Assembly: GCA_965262485.1 (NCBI GenBank)
Contig: OZ253540.1
Coordinates: 1,674,001-1,738,000, forward strand
DNA from: Bin87 sp965262485
GTDB lineage: Bacteria; Chloroflexota; Dehalococcoidia; Lucifugimonadales; UBA3495
Direction of reading: 5' to 3'
Length of the DNA: 64,000 bases
In this document: positions 40,964 through 50,586 of the stretch, piece after piece
How positions within the stretch are numbered: the stretch's first letter is position 1
Layout of the letters: each line of letters starts with the position of its first letter
Program-made: the position numbers and the translations under genes
Notes under the pieces: generated by a model
Told to the model about the DNA's origin: nothing
Database searches by the model: none
The model's input: the letters and a program-made list of their open reading frames with translations, nothing else

Positions 40964-42199
40964 ATGCGCGTTTATTATGGATGGTGGGTTGCCGCCGCAG
41001 CCGCTGGCATCCAGTTTGCCAACGCCGCCACCGCTATCGGCATCCTCACTGTGTTTGTAATCCCCATGAGCCAGGAGTTCGGTTGGAACCGTACCGAAGT
41101 GGCGGGCGCTACCAGTTTGGGCGCAGTGTTAGGCGCTGCTGTTGCTCCTTTCAGCGGCAATCTGATCGACCGCATGGGAGCCCGGATGATTCTCGTCGTC
41201 GGGGGATTCGTGGTAGTCCTGGGCTGCCTCTACCTGTCCACGGCGCAAACCCTTTTGGGTTTCTACGTTGCTTTCACCATGATTAGAATCTCCGACCAGG
41301 GACTGATTCAGATCGGCGCTTCGGTTACTGCCAGCAAATGGTTCTTGAGGTATCGAGGCCGGGCAACCGGATTGGTGTCCTTCGGTGGATTCGTGGGCAT
41401 AGTCGTAGTCGCCCCTCTGGTGCAGTTGGTCATTGGCAATTGGGGTTGGAGGCCAGCCTGGGTCGGGCTTGCCGCAATGATGTTGGGGGTAGGCGTAATC
41501 CCGTCCGCACTGGTAATTCGGCGGCAACCGGAGGACCTGGGGCTGGTTATTGATGGCGCTACCGTCCCGACGCGATCCATCGGTGAATCCGGTTTGCGAA
41601 TGGACGAACAATCATTGCCTTTAGGAACGGTAATCAAGACTCCAGCCTTCTGGTTGATCCTGCTTTCGTTGTTTCTGGTCAGTACGTCAACATCGGGCAT
41701 CGGGCTTCACCTGATCCCCCACCTCACCCAACAAGGTCTATCCACCGGGGCGGCAGTGGGAGCGGTCAGCGTCATGTCTGTATCCGGAGCTTTCGCGGCA
41801 TTGGCTTTTGGGGTGGTGGCAGAGAGAGTGTCCGCCAAACTCTTGCTGACGATGGTGTATCTGCTCGGCGCAGTCAGCATGTGGGTACTGATGGGAGCCC
41901 ACACCTTGCCCGAAGCGTACATGTTCGCCGTTTTGCAAGGGGCAGTCGGTAGCGGAGTGAATACGCTGGCCCCATTAATGTGGGCCAGCTACTACGGACG
42001 AAGGACACTGGGCAGTATCTTCGGGTTGAGCCGGGCGGCGCAGGTTGTTGGCTTTGCGGTTGGCCCGCTGGGATCTGCGGTCGCCTACGACAGGACGGGA
42101 ACGTACCAGGGAGCCTTCCTGACTCTGGCGTTGGTGTCGGTCGCTGCCGCATTGCTCCTCGTAACCACTCGGCGACCAGCGCTGCTCAACGGGTCTTGA
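40964..42199 (+). CDS. MFS transporter, monocarboxylate/oxalate-formate-antiporter-like
   Basis: The 411-residue protein has 12 predicted helices. It opens with YYGWWVAAAAAGIQFANAAT and shows QEFGWNRTEVAGATSLGAVLGAAVAPFSGNLIDRMGARMILVVGG, the pattern of the OxlT/MCT-like MFS branch. This branch carries organic acids, so uptake of a carboxylic acid is plausible, but the substrate is not shown by sequence. ATG 40964 is preceded in frame by TTG 40961; I prefer the ATG. No operon partner on the plus strand follows. Confidence 0.88.
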   Translation: MRVYYGWWVAAAAAGIQFANAATAIGILTVFVIPMSQEFGWNRTEVAGATSLGAVLGAAVAPFSGNLIDRMGARMILVVGGFVVVLGCLYLSTAQTLLGFYVAFTMIRISDQGLIQIGASVTASKWFLRYRGRATGLVSFGGFVGIVVVAPLVQLVIGNWGWRPAWVGLAAMMLGVGVIPSALVIRRQPEDLGLVIDGATVPTRSIGESGLRMDEQSLPLGTVIKTPAFWLILLSLFLVSTSTSGIGLHLIPHLTQQGLSTGAAVGAVSVMSVSGAFAALAFGVVAERVSAKLLLTMVYLLGAVSMWVLMGAHTLPEAYMFAVLQGAVGSGVNTLAPLMWASYYGRRTLGSIFGLSRAAQVVGFAVGPLGSAVAYDRTGTYQGAFLTLALVSVAAALLLVTTRRPALLNGS

Positions 42200-42306
42200 C
42201 GAATCTCGTCGTGGGGGCGAAGTCGCGGCCTTCACGCGCAACCGCAATCGGCATCAGCAAGTGAACACAGCGCCCCGCCGCATGACTTCGTCCAGGATCG
42301 GTTGCT

Positions 42307-45300
42307 TCAGGCAGCCAGCGGTCTCAACTGGGGTAGCTGAAGCAGCGATCGAACTTGCTCTGCGTCCGGCGCATCCGTTACGGCCCGAATCAACAGCTTT
42401 CCGGTTTCGAGCGAAGCCACTGGTATTCCATCGCGGAATACGATGCGATTGCCCGGTAGGGCGGGCACTCTGTCGCCGGCGGTCAGGATGCCTACCAGAT
42501 TCAGGGGATCACAGGCCGAGACTGTCACCATGCTCCCGTTGGGTGCGCTGCGGTTGACTTCCCTCAGCGAGTCCACGGCTTCGGGAAGGCCGAATTGTTC
42601 ACCCACGAAACCGGTTATAAAGCGCCCTCCCCGTATCTCTCCCCGCGCTTCCATGCGACGCAACACGCGCACCGCATCTCGCCATCTGGGGCCGGCAGAC
42701 TCCCGCGCCAATATCTCCGGGAACACCACACCGTACCGGCGCAGCAGTTGTGTCACGCGCATTGCGATGGCGTCAGTCGCCGGATCCAGAGGCTCCAGGA
42801 TTGACCAGCGGCTGTGGGCTTCCCGGCGGCGCGGGTCGAGCCGTCGGCTGGGGGTGTGCCGGCGACGGGATGATCGGCTGCCATCAGGCGCTCCGTTACG
42901 ATTCCTGCCGGGCCGACCGTTGACCCGGCGTCGCAAGGGTTGCAGGCTGTCGCAGGTAACCCGGCCCTGAGCCGCCAGCAGCCACAGCGCTTCTTCCACG
43001 TCAGACGGCAACCGCCGGGTGAGCGAGATGATATCGGACGTGAAGCAGGCTCCACGCTGTGACAGTACCGACAGCACCTCGGCGGCGGCTCCACTTCCGG
43101 CATCGCCCTCCGGCTGTACCGGCCCCAGCAGCCAATCCAGGCATTCCCTCAGTCCCAGGGTAACGGGTGTGGCGCGCGTTAGCGGCGACTTGGCGCTGGA
43201 GCCGTTGGCGGTGGCGAGCTGCCGGCTCATGCAACCCCACACTACCTCACCGCCCACAGACAAACGATCCAGCAGATCGGGATTATAGTCCTGCATCCGG
43301 GGAGCTATAACTTCGGACTCCACGATGCCGGCCGCGACCTCGAAACCCTGGAGTTGCTCGATTATGTCCAGCAGTCCCCCTTCCCCGACCGCTGCGGTTG
43401 CCGGGTCCAGGCGCTGCCACCGAAACAGGAACCGCATCAGAGTGGTCTGGGACACCGGTTCGATCTCCCGGCGAAGTCTGCCCATCGTGCCCCGGTGGAT
43501 TCGGGCCAGTATTCGGCGGTCGCAAAATTCCTCCGCCGCCGCGCCAGGCCGGAAGCGTCCGCGCAAAACCAGTCCTTCACCCTCCAGTTGGGCCAGAGCA
43601 AACGTGACACCGGCGCAATCCAGCCTCAGGGTTGCAGCCAACTCGTTGGCGGTGACGGGCCCTGACGACTCGACCCACCCGCGCACGATGGACAGCGTCG
43701 CCAACTCAGCAGCGATTTCCGGAGCGGCGTTCCTCACGTCGCCGGGCGACGGCCAGCAGCAGGCCGATGGGTACGCCGCGAATGCAACGGGCAAACGTTC
43801 CGCCGCCACCCAGGCGTGCCATTCGTCGGACAAAGTTACGCGATAGGCTCGGTTGGCGGCGGCCAGGTCGGCGAACCACCGGGCCAAGTGAAGCGAATCT
43901 GAGCCGCGCTGCCGCCCGGCTGCGCAGGTCTCGGGGAGAATTCCCAGGTTCAGGAGCGCATCGTGCAACTCATCCGGGTCCCGAATTGGCGGCCAGGCGT
44001 TGGCGTGTTCCTCTTCGATTACGATTGCGTCCAGCTGCCCCAGCTCCCGGGAGTCCTCCGGCAGAGCCCGGCGCAGCGCCACCGCTCTGGAGCGCCGCTC
44101 CTCCAGGGGAGCGTCGTCAAGAAAGGCATAGGGCATGGCGTTCAGAATCTGGTGGCAGAACACGGAAGGCTGTACCGTGTCCCGAGCGTACACCTCAATC
44201 TCGCCTTTTTCGATGGTTGCCAGAACCCGCTTCAGGCCCGGCAAGTCCATCGCCTCGGTGAGACAGTCGCGAACGGTCTCGAATACCAGCGGGTGATCCG
44301 GCGGTTCGATTTCTACGCCGGGGGCGTTGTCCTGGCATTGTACCTGGGCCGGAAACACTGCCGCCAGCAGGTCCTCCGAGCGCATCCTCTGCAAGGGAGC
44401 CGGCACCTTGCGGCCCCCGCTATGACGGAGCAGGGCCAGAAACCTGGAAGCATTCCACCGCCATCGCGTACCAAATACGGGCGCCTGGAGAACCGCCTGC
44501 AAAAGTACGTCCCCGACAGTGCGGGAGGATAGAAAAGTAAACACATCCGTGAGTGGAAACGAGAGATTCGGCCCCAGGGAGAAGTTCAAACCGTCGTCGG
44601 TGGCGGATGCCTGTAATTCGAAGTCGAATGTGCGGCAAATCCGTTTGCGGAGCGCCATGCCCCAGGCCCGATTGATGGCCGCTCCAAACGGGGAGTGGAT
44701 CACCAGCTGCATTCCGCCGCTCTCGTCGAAAAACCGCTCCGCGACCACGCGGTTTCCAGTAGGCACGATCCCCAGCACGCGCTTGCCCTCGGCCAGATAC
44801 TCCACGATCTGGTTCGCACCGTCGGCTTCGATCCCGCACTCCCTAACTAACCATGCCTGCGCTTCGTTGGGTTGTTCCAGTCGTGCATCCACCGCTTCGC
44901 GCAAATCGGTAATTTCGCCAGACAGTTCCCAGGTGCGGCCCGGCGCTTCGCCCAGCCAGAACGGGATGGTAGGAGCCAGGCCGTGGGCGTCTTCCACCCG
45001 AACCTTGCCGCCCTCCACCCGGCGGATTTTCCAGGCCGTATTGCCCAGCAGAAACACGTCCCCGGCCATGCTCTCGATGGCAAAGTCCTCGTTGACGGTG
45101 CCGACAAAAGTGTCCTCCGGGGCGGCGATCACGTCGTAGTCGGCGTTGTCGGGTATGGCGCCCCCGCTGGTCAGGGCCGCCAGGCGCGCGCCACGCCGGC
45201 CTTTGAGTACGCGATTCACACCGTCCCGATGCAGGTGGGCTCCGCGTCTCCCCAGTCTGGCCGCGAATCCTTCCGACAGGGCACCCACGACCTGATCGAA

Positions 45301-46650
45301 TCTATCCCTGGGCAGACCCCGATAGGAGTACGAATTGACACACAATGCGAAGAGATCATCCTCCCGCCACTCTTCCGCGGAACAGGCAGCAACCATCTGC
45401 TGGGCCAGCACGTCCAGCGGCCAATCGGGGATGCGGAGCGTATCCAGGTTGCCCCCAAGTACGGCCCGGCAGAGCGCGGCGCACTCGACCAGCTCATCGC
45501 GAGTCAGCGGGAACAGGACGCCTTTGGAAGTTCCCCCCACCGTGTGCCCCGAGCGGCCAATGCGTTGCAACAATAACCCAATTGAGCGGGGAGACCCGAT
45601 TTGACACACCAGGTCAACCACGCCGATGTCGATGCCAAGTTCCAGGGAGGCGGTGGCAACGCATACTTTGATCTCCCCCCGCTTCAACTTTTCCTCGGCG
45701 TCCAGGCGCGTGATTCGAGAGAGGCTGCCGTGGTGGGCCACCACTGCTTCCTCCCCCATCCGCAGCGACAGTTGATGGGACACCCGTTCCACCAAACGGC
45801 GCGTGTTGACAAACACCAGCGTGGTGCCGTGCCCGGTGGCCAAACTCGCCACCGTATCCAGCGATTCACCCCAAATCTCGTGGGTGGCGATGGGCACCAG
45901 TTCTCCCGGAGGGAGTTGCACCGCCAGATCCATGCGTCTGGTGTGGCCCGTATCCACGATGAGACAATCGGGACGGCCATCGCTGGCGATGTGACGGTTT
46001 CCCACCAGGAACCGGGCCACCTCCTCGATAGGGCGTTGCGTGGCAGACAGACCCACCCTCACGACGGGCCCGCGGGCCAGGGCGCACAGCCGCTCCACGG
46101 ACAGCGAAAGGTGCGCGCCGCGCTTGTCATCGACAACTGCGTGAATTTCGTCGAGGATTATGGTCTTCACGTCGGTAAGCCCGCGACGTCCGCTTTCCGA
46201 GGTCAGCAGGATGTAGAGCGATTCCGGCGTCGTGATCAGGATGTGCGGCGGCTGTTTCGCCATCCTTTGCCGCTCCGCAGCCGGCGTATCACCGGTTCGC
46301 ACTGCCGTCCTTATAGCCGGTAGCGGCATCCCCCGAGCTTCGGCGATGGCGTGAATCTCCTCCAGCGGCGTACTCAGGTTCTTCTGAATGTCGTTGGACA
46401 GGGCCTTGAGGGGCGATACATACACGACCTGGGTTGCATCGGGCAACCCTTCGCGCAGGCCCAGGCGCACCAGTTGGTCGATGCAGGTCAGAAAGGCGGC
46501 CAGGGTTTTGCCCGAACCGGTGGGCGCGGCGATCAGAGTGTGCCGCCCCTGCGCGATGGCCGACCATCCCTCAGCCTGGGCCCCGGTCGGCGCATCAAAT
46601 CGGCTCCGGAACCAGTCCTGGATTATGGGATGGAATTCAGCAAGGGACAT
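42307..46650 (-). CDS. lhr: Lhr-type ATP-dependent helicase (full length)
   Basis: The 1447-residue protein has the Lhr architecture. Core motifs are Walker A APTGSGKT (42-49), motif II DEIH (167-170), SATQRP, FVNTRRLVERVSHQL, and the C-terminal core motif SLELGIDIGVVDLVCQIGSPRS-GLLLQRIGRSGH. The Lhr-specific winged-helix/beta-barrel core follows, then a long C-terminal region that resembles Lhr-CTD (comparable to E. coli Lhr, about 1540 residues). Lhr is a 3'-5' translocase/helicase linked to DNA repair, with RNA:DNA substrates preferred in some members. It lies on the same strand downstream of mcrBC, which could point to co-expression, though 185 bp separate them. Confidence 0.93.
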   Translation of the reverse strand: MSLAEFHPIIQDWFRSRFDAPTGAQAEGWSAIAQGRHTLIAAPTGSGKTLAAFLTCIDQLVRLGLREGLPDATQVVYVSPLKALSNDIQKNLSTPLEEIHAIAEARGMPLPAIRTAVRTGDTPAAERQRMAKQPPHILITTPESLYILLTSESGRRGLTDVKTIILDEIHAVVDDKRGAHLSLSVERLCALARGPVVRVGLSATQRPIEEVARFLVGNRHIASDGRPDCLIVDTGHTRRMDLAVQLPPGELVPIATHEIWGESLDTVASLATGHGTTLVFVNTRRLVERVSHQLSLRMGEEAVVAHHGSLSRITRLDAEEKLKRGEIKVCVATASLELGIDIGVVDLVCQIGSPRSIGLLLQRIGRSGHTVGGTSKGVLFPLTRDELVECAALCRAVLGGNLDTLRIPDWPLDVLAQQMVAACSAEEWREDDLFALCVNSYSYRGLPRDRFDQVVGALSEGFAARLGRRGAHLHRDGVNRVLKGRRGARLAALTSGGAIPDNADYDVIAAPEDTFVGTVNEDFAIESMAGDVFLLGNTAWKIRRVEGGKVRVEDAHGLAPTIPFWLGEAPGRTWELSGEITDLREAVDARLEQPNEAQAWLVRECGIEADGANQIVEYLAEGKRVLGIVPTGNRVVAERFFDESGGMQLVIHSPFGAAINRAWGMALRKRICRTFDFELQASATDDGLNFSLGPNLSFPLTDVFTFLSSRTVGDVLLQAVLQAPVFGTRWRWNASRFLALLRHSGGRKVPAPLQRMRSEDLLAAVFPAQVQCQDNAPGVEIEPPDHPLVFETVRDCLTEAMDLPGLKRVLATIEKGEIEVYARDTVQPSVFCHQILNAMPYAFLDDAPLEERRSRAVALRRALPEDSRELGQLDAIVIEEEHANAWPPIRDPDELHDALLNLGILPETCAAGRQRGSDSLHLARWFADLAAANRAYRVTLSDEWHAWVAAERLPVAFAAYPSACCWPSPGDVRNAAPEIAAELATLSIVRGWVESSGPVTANELAATLRLDCAGVTFALAQLEGEGLVLRGRFRPGAAAEEFCDRRILARIHRGTMGRLRREIEPVSQTTLMRFLFRWQRLDPATAAVGEGGLLDIIEQLQGFEVAAGIVESEVIAPRMQDYNPDLLDRLSVGGEVVWGCMSRQLATANGSSAKSPLTRATPVTLGLRECLDWLLGPVQPEGDAGSGAAAEVLSVLSQRGACFTSDIISLTRRLPSDVEEALWLLAAQGRVTCDSLQPLRRRVNGRPGRNRNGAPDGSRSSRRRHTPSRRLDPRRREAHSRWSILEPLDPATDAIAMRVTQLLRRYGVVFPEILARESAGPRWRDAVRVLRRMEARGEIRGGRFITGFVGEQFGLPEAVDSLREVNRSAPNGSMVTVSACDPLNLVGILTAGDRVPALPGNRIVFRDGIPVASLETGKLLIRAVTDAPDAEQVRSLLQLPQLRPLAA

Positions 46651-46835
46651 GGCGCCAGTTTATCAGACAGCCGCCCCACCGACGCCGGCCAGTGCGTCAC
46701 CAGGTAATGGGCTCTGCTGTATCAGCGTTGCCAATCCAACGGAGGAGGGTTGGACAGCAGGATAATTGCGACGGTTCCGGCGAGAACGACGATAAGGCTC
46801 CGGCGACAGCAGCCGGGACGACTCACTCCCGCGTT

Positions 46836-47984
46836 TCAGCTAACGGCGGTTAGCGGGCTGCGGTCCACAACTCGCAGCAGTTGCCGCCTGATGGTCTGGC
46901 CGTCGGCGGCCAGGTTCACAGTCGCAAAACGCACCTCGTGGCCCTGAATCACTGCCGCCTCGTCTATGCAAGTATCAATGGCCGGGTACAGCAACACCCC
47001 GGCAGTGTTGACTGACAAGGGGTCGCTGCCATTTTCCTGAGACCTGAGATAAGCGTATATCTGGTAGATATGCTCGCTCTTGAGCGACTGATTTCCGTAC
47101 CGGCCTTTACTTACGATAGACGTAAATTTGGTGTCAATGACGATACGCTGAGCTTTGGAGAGGCCGTTTGAGCATTGCCGCTCCAGCAGGATGTCGGTTT
47201 GCATTGACGGCAACAGTTCCGGGATTCCCAGCGTGTGCGCTCCATAGGGCCATCGCATCTTGCCGCCTGTTCTTACATTCCAGACGTTTCGGGGAAGCAC
47301 GACGTTGTAGAAGCCGCCCACGGCAGCCTCAAACAGTTTCCTTGCCCACCGCTCTTCCCGGTCGGGCGCAGTGAAATGAGCCATCCCCGCGTCCTCGGTG
47401 GGCAAAGCAAGGTCGAACGCCAACCGGGCGGCGGCCAGCATCTGACGGTCAGCGGCGTCGAGCCGTCCCAAGCGTCCCAACGGGAATTCCCGGTGACCCC
47501 GATGAGTTTCCGTCGGCAAATTCTTGACTCCGGCGCGCTCCATACTGGCAGCCAGAACCCGGCAACTACGGGCCAGTTCCCGCTTTTGCACAACCTTTGC
47601 CAGTTCCAGCAGCGCCGCCCTGACGAATCGGTTGCGTGGTGTATCAACCGTCAGCTCGTCAAAGATACAGGCCACCCGGCCCCGCTGCAGTAGTTGGCGG
47701 CGTTCGGTGCGGAGCAGGTCGATGCGCCCGCGCATCCGGTTCAGGTCGGCTGCCCGACGTTGATAGCCAATGGTCAAATTGCGCCGCAGCCGTCGCTCCA
47801 CGGCATGAGTGAGCAGTTCCGCCACCAGATTGGGAATATCGTCGGGAGCGTCTTCCACAGCAACGCTCCGAACCGGCGGCAGTTCCCGGTAAAGGTCAGA
47901 GGCGTACAGCATCAACAGCCAGATATTTCTGACCGGAATGCGGCCGATGTAGCCAACGGTTGCCGTATCGGACGTTGGAATCAC
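46836..47984 (-). CDS. mcrC: McrC-family nuclease subunit of a type IV restriction system
   Basis: The 382-residue protein fits McrC. An N-terminal region VRNIWLLMLYASDLYRELPP precedes PNLVAELLTHAVERRLRRNLTIGYQRR, both typical. The C-terminal PD-(D/E)XK nuclease core shows LLPSMQTDILLE followed by RIVIDTKF. McrC is recruited by McrB and cuts DNA with modified cytosines. Its GTG start overlaps the stop of mcrB by 4 bp (GTGA), so the complex subunits are translationally coupled. The DNA-modification specificity is not predictable from sequence. Confidence 0.92.
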   Translation of the reverse strand: MIPTSDTATVGYIGRIPVRNIWLLMLYASDLYRELPPVRSVAVEDAPDDIPNLVAELLTHAVERRLRRNLTIGYQRRAADLNRMRGRIDLLRTERRQLLQRGRVACIFDELTVDTPRNRFVRAALLELAKVVQKRELARSCRVLAASMERAGVKNLPTETHRGHREFPLGRLGRLDAADRQMLAAARLAFDLALPTEDAGMAHFTAPDREERWARKLFEAAVGGFYNVVLPRNVWNVRTGGKMRWPYGAHTLGIPELLPSMQTDILLERQCSNGLSKAQRIVIDTKFTSIVSKGRYGNQSLKSEHIYQIYAYLRSQENGSDPLSVNTAGVLLYPAIDTCIDEAAVIQGHEVRFATVNLAADGQTIRRQLLRVVDRSPLTAVS

Positions 47985-49426
47985 AGGTTGCTCAGCAGTT
48001 CCGACTTTGCAGCGTCAGCCGTCTGGATATTGTCAAACCAGTATTCATCCAGCAACGGGCCAATCTCGGTTTCAACCACCTGCCTGAACCATTCCACCGG
48101 GTCGTCGATTGCCGTGTCAGGAGCAGGGGTTACGACACTGTGGCCGACGCGGAACTGCGGGCCTAAACTACGGTCGTCGGCAATTTGTTCATTCAATGAC
48201 GTCATCCGACGCTCAACATCCGATAGAAAGTTGACACCGATTCCAAACTGTTCCTGCATCCAATTCCGCCAAACGGTGCCAAAGATGGGTTCCAGGTCAA
48301 AGAACGCAAACCGGCGGCGCAAAGCCAAATCGACCAACGCCAGCGAGCGGTCGGCAACGTTCATCGTGCCGATGACGTACACATTGGGCGGGATGTGGAC
48401 GCGCTCGCCGGGTACGCGGGGATAGGCTAACGCCAGCGCTTCACCTTCATTCCGTTTATCGGCTTCCAGCAGCGTCAGCATCTCGCCGAAAATCTGCGCC
48501 GGATTGCCCCGGTTGATTTCCTCGATGACCATTACGTAGTCGTCATCCGGGTTTTGCTCGGCGTCCGCTATCAGTTGCAGAAACGGGCCATCCACCAGCT
48601 CCAGTTTGCCATCGCCCTGGGGCCGCCAGCCGCGCACAAAATCCTCATAGGACAGGTTGGGGTGAAACTGCAACGGCCTGACTTTGGAATCGTCTTTGTA
48701 TCCGATCAGGGCGTAAGCGAGTTTCTTGGCGAGCCAGGTTTTGCCCGTGCCCGGCGGGCCTTGCAGAATCAGGTTCCGCTTAACTTCCAGCCGTTGCAAC
48801 ATTGTTTCCAGCTTGGCCCGCTCCAGAAAACAGCCTTCGGCGATGATGGAGTCGATGGTGTAGGGTTGTGCGGGTTCTGGGCGAGGCGATGGCTGGGGTT
48901 CGGGCGCGTTTGGCACAGGGAGAGGGTAAAAGTCTCCAAATCGCATCCGATATTGTGGGTCGTTCCTGAATCGGTCAATGTCTTGCGGTTGATTGTCGAA
49001 GGTGAACGCTATTAAGGCGTCAGTCTTCCAGTCGCCAGGCATCACGGCGTGAATCGTTTGCATATATGTCGAAAAGTACCACTCTCGTGGCGGGCTGACG
49101 CGCGTCCAGTCAACCTTCAGATAACGACCATTCCGTATATTCGCGGTGACGATTCCGATGGCTTTAATCAACATCCCGGAGACGTGCTCTCCACGGTCAT
49201 CGAATGGCAGCCCGGGTTTGTTCTTCTGGGTAAAGAAAGACTTAAGAGCGATACGGTCGCCGGTCTGAACCTCATCTACGAGGTCCAGGAAACGGTCTTC
49301 ATAGCCGTTCTCCCAAATACCCTGTCTCAAGTATCGCTCGGTCTGGTCATCGGTGCCGCCCCACCGGGTGCGAGCACCAACGAACCACGCAGGACGCGCG
49401 TTGCTATTATCAGTTGGCGAAACCAT
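47981..49426 (-). CDS. mcrB: McrB-family AAA+ GTPase with EVE-like N-terminal domain
   Basis: The 481-residue protein has the McrB motor: Walker A GPPGTGKTWLAKKLA, the McrB signature MVIEEINRGNPAQIFGEMLTLLE, and GTMNVADRSLALVDLALRRRF with the GTP-specific NxxD-like loop. The N-terminal about 150 residues (PAWFVGARTRWGG, FIQEGIW-like YLRQGIWENGYED) resemble EVE/PUA-like domains that read modified bases. The start is uncertain between ATG 49426 and ATG 49441; I choose 49426, just before the domain. Overlaps mcrC by 4 bp. Together they would restrict phage DNA carrying modified bases. Confidence 0.92.
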   Translation of the reverse strand: MVSPTDNSNARPAWFVGARTRWGGTDDQTERYLRQGIWENGYEDRFLDLVDEVQTGDRIALKSFFTQKNKPGLPFDDRGEHVSGMLIKAIGIVTANIRNGRYLKVDWTRVSPPREWYFSTYMQTIHAVMPGDWKTDALIAFTFDNQPQDIDRFRNDPQYRMRFGDFYPLPVPNAPEPQPSPRPEPAQPYTIDSIIAEGCFLERAKLETMLQRLEVKRNLILQGPPGTGKTWLAKKLAYALIGYKDDSKVRPLQFHPNLSYEDFVRGWRPQGDGKLELVDGPFLQLIADAEQNPDDDYVMVIEEINRGNPAQIFGEMLTLLEADKRNEGEALALAYPRVPGERVHIPPNVYVIGTMNVADRSLALVDLALRRRFAFFDLEPIFGTVWRNWMQEQFGIGVNFLSDVERRMTSLNEQIADDRSLGPQFRVGHSVVTPAPDTAIDDPVEWFRQVVETEIGPLLDEYWFDNIQTADAAKSELLSNL

Positions 49427-49569
49427 TTCTATTGCCCCCATGCAGCTACGTTTGCCGCTTTCGCTACGGTGGCGGTCAGTATAGCAAGCGTTCCCCCACA
49501 CTGCCGGGGAGATGCCAGTGGTACAATGCGATTGTATCGGGGAAGTGAACTTGAGGGGGAGGGCTAACC

Positions 49570-49967
49570 ATGTTTTTGCAAATTTTAGGGATGACGCTGA
49601 TAGTAATCGGGCTGGTTGGCTTCCTGGTGGCGATGGGCAGGATATTCTACCACCTGTTCCGCGCCGAATATGGCAGACCGCGGCCGGCTCAGCCGCCCCG
49701 GACTAACCCGTCGAGAGAAGTCGAGCCGCGAGAGGGAAAGTCAGCACGGCGTGGATACTGGCTGCCCTGTTCGCGATAATGTTGGTAGGCATCGGCATCT
49801 TGCTTTTCGTTGCGTCGGTTCCTGCGGACCGGTTCAATCCGGCCCACGACAATCTCATCGCAATCGGCGACTGGATGGTAAAAGTGTCTATCGGGGCAAT
49901 CCTGGGCTTGGGTGGCGCGCGCCTGACGGTGGCACGGCGCAACTATGGACCGAACTCTCCGCAATAA
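49570..49967 (+). CDS. Small membrane protein in two frames joined at a possible -1 slippery site
   Basis: ATG 49570 follows GGGGGAGGG and opens a frame with one membrane helix (FLQILGMTLIVIGLVGFLVAMG) then a polar linker. That frame runs to a TAA at 49777-49779 with loss of hydrophobic character. Shifting by -1 at G-GGA-AAG (49734-49740) continues as VSTAWILAALFAIMLVGIGILLFVASV, then a second membrane helix WMVKVSIGAILGLGGARL, ending at 49967. Combined length is about 132 residues with three helices. An unprogrammed indel could equally explain it. The second frame alone begins at ATG 49779 overlapping the first stop (TAATG). Function unknown. Confidence 0.55.
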
Positions 49968-50001
49968 TCCAAACCCTCCGCCCCATTATGGAGGTGAAGC
50001 A

Positions 50002-50574
50002 ATGACCACCAAAAAAAAGTTGCTGACCGCCGATGACTTGCTGGCAATGCCGGATGATGGCAAGCGCTACGAACTCGTCCGGGGAGCGCTGATTGAAATG
50101 CCGCCACCAAGTATTATGCATACTGTCGTAACCGACCAAATCGGTTGGCAGATTGGCTCTTTCGTCAGACAGAACAACCTGCCTTTCGTCGGTGGCCCGG
50201 AATCTGCAGCGTACATCGAGCGGGGGCCGGACACTGTTCTGGCTGCCGACTATGCCATCATATCCCTCGAGCGCATTACCGAACCGCTGCCGGAGCGGGG
50301 TTACGTTTTCGGAGTTGTTCCCGACTTGGTGGTGGAGGTGGTTTCGCCCGACTACCGGGCGGCGGTAGTGGATGCCAAGACACAAGCATGGCTGGATGCA
50401 GGGGCACGTTTGGTCCTGGTGGCATACATCGGCGCTCGGGAAGTAATCGCTCACCACGACGATGGTTCGGTAGTGCGCTATGGCGTCGGCGATACGGTAG
50501 TCGGCGACCCGGTGTTGCCCGGATTCACCTGCCCGGTGGCCGATATTTTTGCCTTTGGCCCGCGCCAGCGTTAG
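50002..50574 (+). CDS. Uma2-family (DUF820) PD-(D/E)XK protein, copy 1
   Basis: The 190-residue protein begins with TKKKLLTADDLLAMPDDGKRYELVRGALIEMPPPS, the Uma2 entry, and has the nuclease core D (VPDLVVEVVSP), E (E of VVEVVSP) and K (DAKTQAWLDAGARL), the PD-(D/E)XK pattern. Uma2 proteins are expanded in Chloroflexota and cyanobacteria, with function still unclear. ATG 50002 follows GGAGGTGA. The next gene is a tandem paralogue 12 bp on, with near-identical 5' codons. Confidence 0.9.
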   Translation: MTTKKKLLTADDLLAMPDDGKRYELVRGALIEMPPPSIMHTVVTDQIGWQIGSFVRQNNLPFVGGPESAAYIERGPDTVLAADYAIISLERITEPLPERGYVFGVVPDLVVEVVSPDYRAAVVDAKTQAWLDAGARLVLVAYIGAREVIAHHDDGSVVRYGVGDTVVGDPVLPGFTCPVADIFAFGPRQR

Positions 50575-50586
50575 AGGAGAACGGCA

